From positions 1 to 17,598 of the forward strand of contig JANNNQ010000121.1 in the NCBI GenBank assembly GCA_031398625.1: a stretch of DNA of 17,598 nucleotides, in the 5' to 3' direction. The DNA is from CAIUGU01 sp031398625. Lineage in GTDB: Bacteria > Pseudomonadota > Gammaproteobacteria > Steroidobacterales > Steroidobacteraceae. Position numbers and translations under genes: made by a program. Positions 13,983 through 17,598 of this stretch are shown one piece after another. The notes under the pieces were generated by a model. The model had not been told where the DNA came from. It searched no databases and saw only the letters and a program-made list of their open reading frames with translations. Position 1 is the stretch's first letter. The number at the start of each line of letters is the position of its first letter.

Positions 13983-14828
13983 ATGCGTAACCGCACCAAA
14001 CTTGCCGCTGCCATGTTGCTGCTTGCGAGCGCCCCGGCCTTCGCGGAGATCGACCTGTCCGGCATGTGGGCAGCCCGGTTTCACGAGGATATCCCGGAGC
14101 GTATTCCCGGCCCCGACATGGTCGAGTACCACGGGATTCCGATCAACGAAGCCAATCGCCAGCGTGGCTTGAGCTGGGATCCTTCCATCCTGACGCTCGA
14201 GGAGTACCAGTGCCGTCCGCATCCTTCGGACTACTACACGCGGTTCTCCAATTCCCGCATCGCGCGCGAAGTTGATTCGACCACCCAGCAGACGATTGCC
14301 TGGCACCTGCGGAAGGAGTGGCAGGCTGCAGAGCGCACCATCTGGATGGATGGTCGCGAGCGCCCGCCTGCCTATGCGGCGCACACCTTTCAGGGATTCT
14401 CGCTCGGCCAGTGGGAGGGCGATGTGCTTACCGTGGAGACCACGCATCTGAAAGAGGCCTATGTGCGTCGCAACGGACTCTCGCGCAGCGACAGGGCCAC
14501 ATTCCGCGAGCACTACCTGCGGCATGGCGACGTGCTGACGGTAGTCGCGGTGATTACCGATCCGGTCTACCTGACGGAGTCATTCATCCGCAGCTCGGAT
14601 TACGAACTGGACAATCGCCGCAGCATTGCCGCCTATCCTTGCGATCCAGTGGTGGAAGTCGTTGGCCAGGTGCGCGGTTACGTACCCAGCTACCTTCCTG
14701 GAAAGCACCCCTTCCAGTGGGAGTATGCAGAGCGCTACCAGCTCTCGCACGAAGCGGTGATGGGGGGAGCCCAGACCATGTATCCGGAATTCATGGAGAA
14801 GGCGCTCGCGGCCGGTGCGCAGCGCTAG
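13983..14828 (+). CDS. Secreted protein of unknown function, DLSGMW family, 281 aa
   Basis: An exported protein with a classical Sec signal peptide (residues 1-21, ending APAFA, cleavage before EIDLSGMW). No catalytic motif is recognised. Mature features are DLSGMWAARFHED, LEEYQCRPHPSDYY, RTIWMDGRERP, a GD-containing segment (GQWEGDVLTVETTH), RRNGLSRSDRAT, DPVYLTE and VPSYLPG. The segment around DG-R, WEGD and TTH recurs in paralogues at 1-587 and, more weakly, 16568-17380. Two Cys residues (in EYQC and YPCD) may form a disulfide in the periplasm. Start: ATG 13983 gives a proper signal peptide; the upstream frame back to 13833 contains none, and the ribosome site before 13983 is weak (AAGAGAAC). 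It is the first gene of the plus-strand run, followed by the metallo-hydrolase after 84 bp. Function unknown. Confidence 0.87.
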   Translation: MRNRTKLAAAMLLLASAPAFAEIDLSGMWAARFHEDIPERIPGPDMVEYHGIPINEANRQRGLSWDPSILTLEEYQCRPHPSDYYTRFSNSRIAREVDSTTQQTIAWHLRKEWQAAERTIWMDGRERPPAYAAHTFQGFSLGQWEGDVLTVETTHLKEAYVRRNGLSRSDRATFREHYLRHGDVLTVVAVITDPVYLTESFIRSSDYELDNRRSIAAYPCDPVVEVVGQVRGYVPSYLPGKHPFQWEYAERYQLSHEAVMGGAQTMYPEFMEKALAAGAQR

Positions 14829-14860
14829 CGCCGACAGGGCATCGGCAGGATTTCCGACTG

Positions 14861-14877
14861 CAAGCACTCCGTGCTTG
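14861..14877 (+). repeat. Hairpin between the secreted protein and the metallo-hydrolase gene
   Basis: CAAGCAC (14861-14867) and GTGCTTG (14871-14877) are perfect 7-bp arms with a 3-nt TCC loop. No T-run follows, so it is more likely an mRNA-processing or stabilising element than a terminator. It lies 35 bp before the next start. Confidence 0.35.
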
Positions 14878-14912
14878 ATCAAGATTGTGTGAACCGGGGG
14901 AGCCTTAAAGGT

Positions 14913-15968
14913 ATGAGCATGAACAGGACAACATTCAAACAGGTCAGGATTGCAGCGCTTGCCGTTGCCGCCATTCTGGGCACCGCGTCGCTGGCCATGG
15001 CTGGGCAGCCGCGCAATGCTCCTCCGGCTCCGCCCGCGCAGAACTTCGACAACGTGCAGATCAACGTGCTGCCGGTTCGCGAGAACCTCTACATGCTGGT
15101 GGGTGCGGGCGGGAACATCACCCTCCAGGTCGGTGAAGACGGTGTGCTCGTGGTGGACACGCAGTTTGCGCCGCTGTCGGAAAAGATCCTCACCGAAATC
15201 CGCAGGATTTCGAAGGGCCCCCTGCGCTACGTGATCAACACGCATGCTCATGGCGACCACACCGGCGGCAACGCCAACTTCGCCAAGGCGGGCGCATCGG
15301 TCGCTGGCGGCAACATGATGGGTCCTCTTGCCGTCGCCGCTCAGGGCCAGGGCGGACTGGCACCAGCAGGTGCGACAGCCACCGTCCTTGCCCACGAAAA
15401 CGTCCTGATGCGCATGGAGCAGCAGATCGGCAACCAGCCGCCGGCCCCGTCCGACTCGCTGCCTTCCGTGACGTACATCTCCGAGTTCAAGGACCTGTTC
15501 TTCAACGGCGAATCGATCCGCCTGTTCCATGAGCCGAACGCGCACACCGACGGCGACACGATGGTGTATTTCCGCCGCTCCGACGTGCTGAGCACCGGCG
15601 ACGTGTACAACACCAACAACTACCCCGTGATCGACAAGCTGCGCGGTGGCCACATCAATGGCGTGATCAACGCACTGAACCACATCCTGGAGATCACCAT
15701 CCCGAAGGACCGCCAGGAAGGCGGCACGATGGTCATCCCCGGTCACGGCCGCCTGTCCGACGAGGCGGATGTGGCCGAGTACCGCGACATGGTCACCATC
15801 ATCCGCGACCGCATCAAGGACATGGTGGATCGCGGGCTGACGCTGGAGCAGGTCAGGGCCGCGAAACCGACGATCGACTACGATCCCCGATATGGCGCGG
15901 GCACCGGCCCGGGTTCGACGGACCGTTTCATCGAAATCGTCTACAACGATCTCAAGGAAGGGGCTTGA
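14913..15968 (+). CDS. Exported metallo-beta-lactamase-fold hydrolase, 351 aa
   Basis: A zinc-type hydrolase of the metallo-beta-lactamase superfamily, exported by a Sec signal peptide (1-30, ending SLAMA before GQPRN). The first metal motif THAHGDHTGG (110-119) gives His111, His113, Asp115 and His116. Further ligands are probably His in EPNAHTDGD, Asp in STGDVYN and His in VIPGHGR. The overall type resembles periplasmic hydrolases often found next to quinoprotein or aromatic catabolism genes; true beta-lactamase activity is not implied. A roughly 35-residue Gly/Ala/Gln-rich stretch (about 127-165) follows the first motif. Start: ATG 14913 (GGGGGAG 10 nt upstream) or ATG 14919 (AAAGG 7 nt upstream) are both possible and differ by two residues. 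It is in line with its plus-strand neighbours. Substrate unknown. Confidence 0.88.
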   Translation: MSMNRTTFKQVRIAALAVAAILGTASLAMAGQPRNAPPAPPAQNFDNVQINVLPVRENLYMLVGAGGNITLQVGEDGVLVVDTQFAPLSEKILTEIRRISKGPLRYVINTHAHGDHTGGNANFAKAGASVAGGNMMGPLAVAAQGQGGLAPAGATATVLAHENVLMRMEQQIGNQPPAPSDSLPSVTYISEFKDLFFNGESIRLFHEPNAHTDGDTMVYFRRSDVLSTGDVYNTNNYPVIDKLRGGHINGVINALNHILEITIPKDRQEGGTMVIPGHGRLSDEADVAEYRDMVTIIRDRIKDMVDRGLTLEQVRAAKPTIDYDPRYGAGTGPGSTDRFIEIVYNDLKEGA

Positions 15969-16065
15969 GCCATAAACGCCCGCGCACCTGACCGGCTATT
16001 CGACACCAAGAGTCAGGGCAGCGAGCAGAACGATGATGATGTCTGGAATTTTGAGGAGAACTTTC

Positions 16066-16464
16066 ATGCAATCAGTTAAGGCAAAGTGGCTGTCGGCGCT
16101 GGTCGCCGGCGCTGTGGTCGCTGGCGTGCCTGCCTATGCGCACCACTCGTTCCCGGCGACCTATCACGTCGACCAGGAAATGCAGATCGAAGGCGAGGTG
16201 GTGCAGTTCCTGTTCCGGAACCCGCACGCGTTCATCCACGTGATGGCGCCGGACAAGGATGGAAAGATGCAGCGTTGGGCGGTGGAGTGGGGCGGCGGCG
16301 CTGCCCTGGCTCGTGACGGCAACGTCAGCAAGGACACGCTGAAGCCCGGCGACAAGGTGATCGTGAAGGGCCAGCCCGGCCGCAATCCGGCCGACCATCG
16401 GGTGCGCCTCGTGCACATCACGCGGCCGTCTGACGGCTGGGAATGGGGCGGCGACTTCGACTGA
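16066..16464 (+). CDS. DUF6152-type exported protein, 132 aa
   Basis: A small periplasmic protein of a family without known activity. It has a signal peptide (1-25, ending VPAYA), and the mature protein begins with HHSF, the hallmark of DUF6152, followed by EGEVVQFLFRNPHAFIHV and WAVEWGGG, consistent with a small beta-barrel (OB-like) fold. The N-terminal HH pair could bind metal, but this is inference. In other genomes such genes commonly stand beside secreted proteins like its neighbours here. Start: ATG 16066 has a near-perfect GAGGAGAA 5 nt upstream; an in-frame ATG at 16033 has none and would precede the signal peptide with extra residues. It is followed after 14 bp by a long hairpin and then the next gene. 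Confidence 0.87.
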   Translation: MQSVKAKWLSALVAGAVVAGVPAYAHHSFPATYHVDQEMQIEGEVVQFLFRNPHAFIHVMAPDKDGKMQRWAVEWGGGAALARDGNVSKDTLKPGDKVIVKGQPGRNPADHRVRLVHITRPSDGWEWGGDFD

Positions 16465-16478
16465 GAAGGCTTGACGGC

Positions 16479-16517
16479 CAGCGGGCAAGGCGCAGCGGCT
16501 GCGCCTTTGCCCCGCTG
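16479..16517 (+). repeat. Long stem-loop between two plus-strand genes
   Basis: The left arm 16479-16495 pairs with the right arm 16499-16517 over 17 base pairs, with two single-base bulges on the right and a CGG loop. No T-run follows. It sits 14 bp after the DUF6152 stop. It may protect the upstream mRNA 3' end or act as a weak, Rho-linked stop that lowers expression of the last gene. Confidence 0.6.
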
Positions 16518-16567
16518 CCTGCCTGAAGCATCGCTTGGATACAGAAAATTCGGTGGAGAAACAGACA

Positions 16568-17380
16568 ATGACATTCCGGATGGTAAAGCGCACTTCGCCT
16601 GTGCTCATGGTGATGGCGGTACTGTCCCTCGGGGGAATGACGGCGAATGAGGCGGAGGCCGGACAGGCCCCGGCGCCAGCCAGGAGTCCTCGCGAGGCAG
16701 CACCGTTCGACCTGACGGGCTATTGGACGGCGGTCGTCACCGAAGACTGGCGGTGGCGCATGGTCACGCCTGCGAAGGGAGACATCGCAAGCGTCCCGCT
16801 GAACCCGGAAGGCACGAAAGTCGCCAACGAGTGGGATCCCGCCAAGGACGCTGCTGCGGGGGATCAGTGCAAGCCCTTTGGCGCAGCCGGCATCATGCGC
16901 ATGCCCACCCGCCTCCGGATTGGCTGGGACAATGACACGACCCTCAAGGTCGAAACGGATCACGGGCAGCAGACGCGTCTGCTGCGGTTTCCATCGGCCG
17001 CCGGTCCCGCCGTAGTCGCGGGTCAGGCCCCAGGTGCACCCGCCGCGCTGGCGACGCTGGCTCCCCTGCAGCCGGGTCCGGCTACCGGTCCCCGCTCGCT
17101 GCAGGGAAACACGGTAGCCCGCTGGAATGTCAGCACGCTGGAGGCCGCCACCGGCAACCTGAGCGCGCAGTACCTGCGTCGTAACGGAATTCCTGTCAGT
17201 GAGGACGCAGTCATACTCGAGTACTGGAACCGCCACAGCGATTTCGGCGATGAGTGGCTGACCATCACGACAGTCGTTCGCGATCCGAAGTACCTCCGTC
17301 AGGAATTCATCACCAGCTCTAGCTACAAGAAGCTGCCGGATGGCAGCAAGTGGACCCCGCTCCCCTGCGATCGGGCCTGA
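16568..17380 (+). CDS. Secreted protein of unknown function, DLTGYW family, 270 aa
   Basis: An exported protein with a signal peptide (about 1-31, ending EAEA before GQAP). The mature part starts DLTGYWTAVVTEDW, like DLSGMW in the 13983 product, and the C-terminal part shares YLRRNGIP, RH-D, LTITTVVRDPKYL-(Q)EF and SSSYKK with both other paralogues (RRNGL, RHGD, DPVYLTE). The central part differs: it has KPFGAAGIMRMPTRLRI, no WEGD segment and a Pro/Ala-rich loop (about 145-175), so this is a divergent subfamily. No enzyme motif is recognised. Start: ATG 16568 with GGAG 9 nt upstream; the frame is open further back but without a signal-like start. It is the last gene before a strong terminator. 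Function unknown. Confidence 0.86.
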   Translation: MTFRMVKRTSPVLMVMAVLSLGGMTANEAEAGQAPAPARSPREAAPFDLTGYWTAVVTEDWRWRMVTPAKGDIASVPLNPEGTKVANEWDPAKDAAAGDQCKPFGAAGIMRMPTRLRIGWDNDTTLKVETDHGQQTRLLRFPSAAGPAVVAGQAPGAPAALATLAPLQPGPATGPRSLQGNTVARWNVSTLEAATGNLSAQYLRRNGIPVSEDAVILEYWNRHSDFGDEWLTITTVVRDPKYLRQEFITSSSYKKLPDGSKWTPLPCDRA

Positions 17381-17440
17381 GGGTTCCTGCTTCGGGATGG
17401 CGCGAGCGCGCCGTCCCTTCGATTGAAACGTGTTCTCCTC

Positions 17441-17482
17441 GCCGGCGCTGTCATCTCAAGGATGCAGCGCCGGCTTTTATTT
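17441..17482 (+). terminator. Rho-independent terminator after the plus-strand gene run
   Basis: GCCGGCGCTG (17441-17450) and CAGCGCCGGC (17465-17474) are perfect 10-bp arms with a 14-nt loop, followed by TTTTATTT (17475-17482). It lies 60 bp after the last stop and closes the plus-strand run. Confidence 0.9.
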
Positions 17483-17511
17483 GGGCGCGTAGTCCGTACA
17501 CTTCCCACCGC

Positions 17512-17556
17512 GGGCCTGTAGCACAACGGCCCATCGTGGGCCTGTAGCACAATGGC
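17512..17556 (+). repeat. 19-bp direct repeat near the right edge
   Basis: GGGCCTGTAGCACAA-C/T-GGC occurs at 17512-17530 and 17538-17556 with one mismatch and a 26-bp period. It is outside any gene. The 5' part resembles the start of some tRNAs, but no D-arm pairing follows. It may be a small duplication or a regulator site for a gene beyond the edge. Confidence 0.6.
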
Positions 17557-17598
17557 TCGGGATCCTCGGATCACCCTATCTGCGCTCGCGACGGCGAG

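Noticed and set aside
14580..15746. A 388-codon open frame on the minus strand
   Set aside because: It is the reverse of the secreted protein and metallo-hydrolase genes, both of which have signal peptides and motifs in the plus direction.
17512..17598. tRNA-like start GGGCCTGTAGC
   Set aside because: The following bases do not pair as a D-arm, no anticodon or T-arm could be built, and the same start occurs twice within 45 bp.
17552..17598. Possible 5' end of a further plus-strand gene
   Set aside because: Only 15 codons are visible and no ribosome site precedes the ATG, so I do not list it as a gene.

Overview
The window is GC-rich, gene-dense bacterial DNA, most likely from a proteobacterium. 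Secreted DUF6152 and 'DL[ST]G-[MY]W' proteins together with Tat-exported hydrolases fit groups such as Steroidobacteraceae, but the genus cannot be fixed from the sequence. There is no rRNA, tRNA, CRISPR array, transposase or integrase. The window is a catabolic locus.

Layout. (a) 1-587, plus strand: the 3' end of a secreted family protein, convergent with the next block. (b) 618-5632, minus strand: three esterase-like alpha/beta hydrolase genes, one of them a fusion of two hydrolases, headed by a small Dabb-domain protein. (c) 5741-10362, minus strand: a tight run of aldehyde dehydrogenase, Rieske ferredoxin, a CobS-like AAA+ ATPase and a CobT-like VWA protein, with gaps of 3, 13 and 13 nt. 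(d) 10482-12047, minus strand: the two subunits of a hydroquinone 1,2-dioxygenase (PnpCD/HapCD type), with a good promoter in front and a perfect intrinsic terminator behind. (e) 12404-13465, minus strand: a maleylacetate reductase with its own promoter. (f) 13466-13982: a 517-bp divergent control region. (g) 13983-17380, plus strand: a secreted family protein, an exported metallo-beta-lactamase-fold hydrolase, a DUF6152 protein and another secreted family protein, ending in a perfect stem-loop terminator.

How the genes work together. The central set is the lower hydroquinone pathway. PnpCD opens hydroquinone to 4-hydroxymuconic semialdehyde, the aldehyde dehydrogenase oxidises it to the 4-hydroxymuconate/maleylacetate level, and maleylacetate reductase gives 3-oxoadipate. 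The dioxygenase call is strong because all four Fe(II) ligands known from PnpD recur with identical spacing. The exported hydrolases on both sides suggest that hydroquinone or a similar 1,4-diphenol is released from a larger, perhaps esterified, aromatic compound. No oxygenase that would make hydroquinone, no transporter and no regulator lies in the window.

Most notable points. An orphan CobS/CobT-like AAA+/VWA pair (no CobN here) plus a Rieske ferredoxin sits inside the ring-cleavage locus; this could be an activation or repair machine for the Fe(II) dioxygenase. A fused two-hydrolase gene is followed by unfused copies of both halves in swapped order, only one of which carries a Tat signal. 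Paralogous secreted proteins of unknown function bracket the locus.
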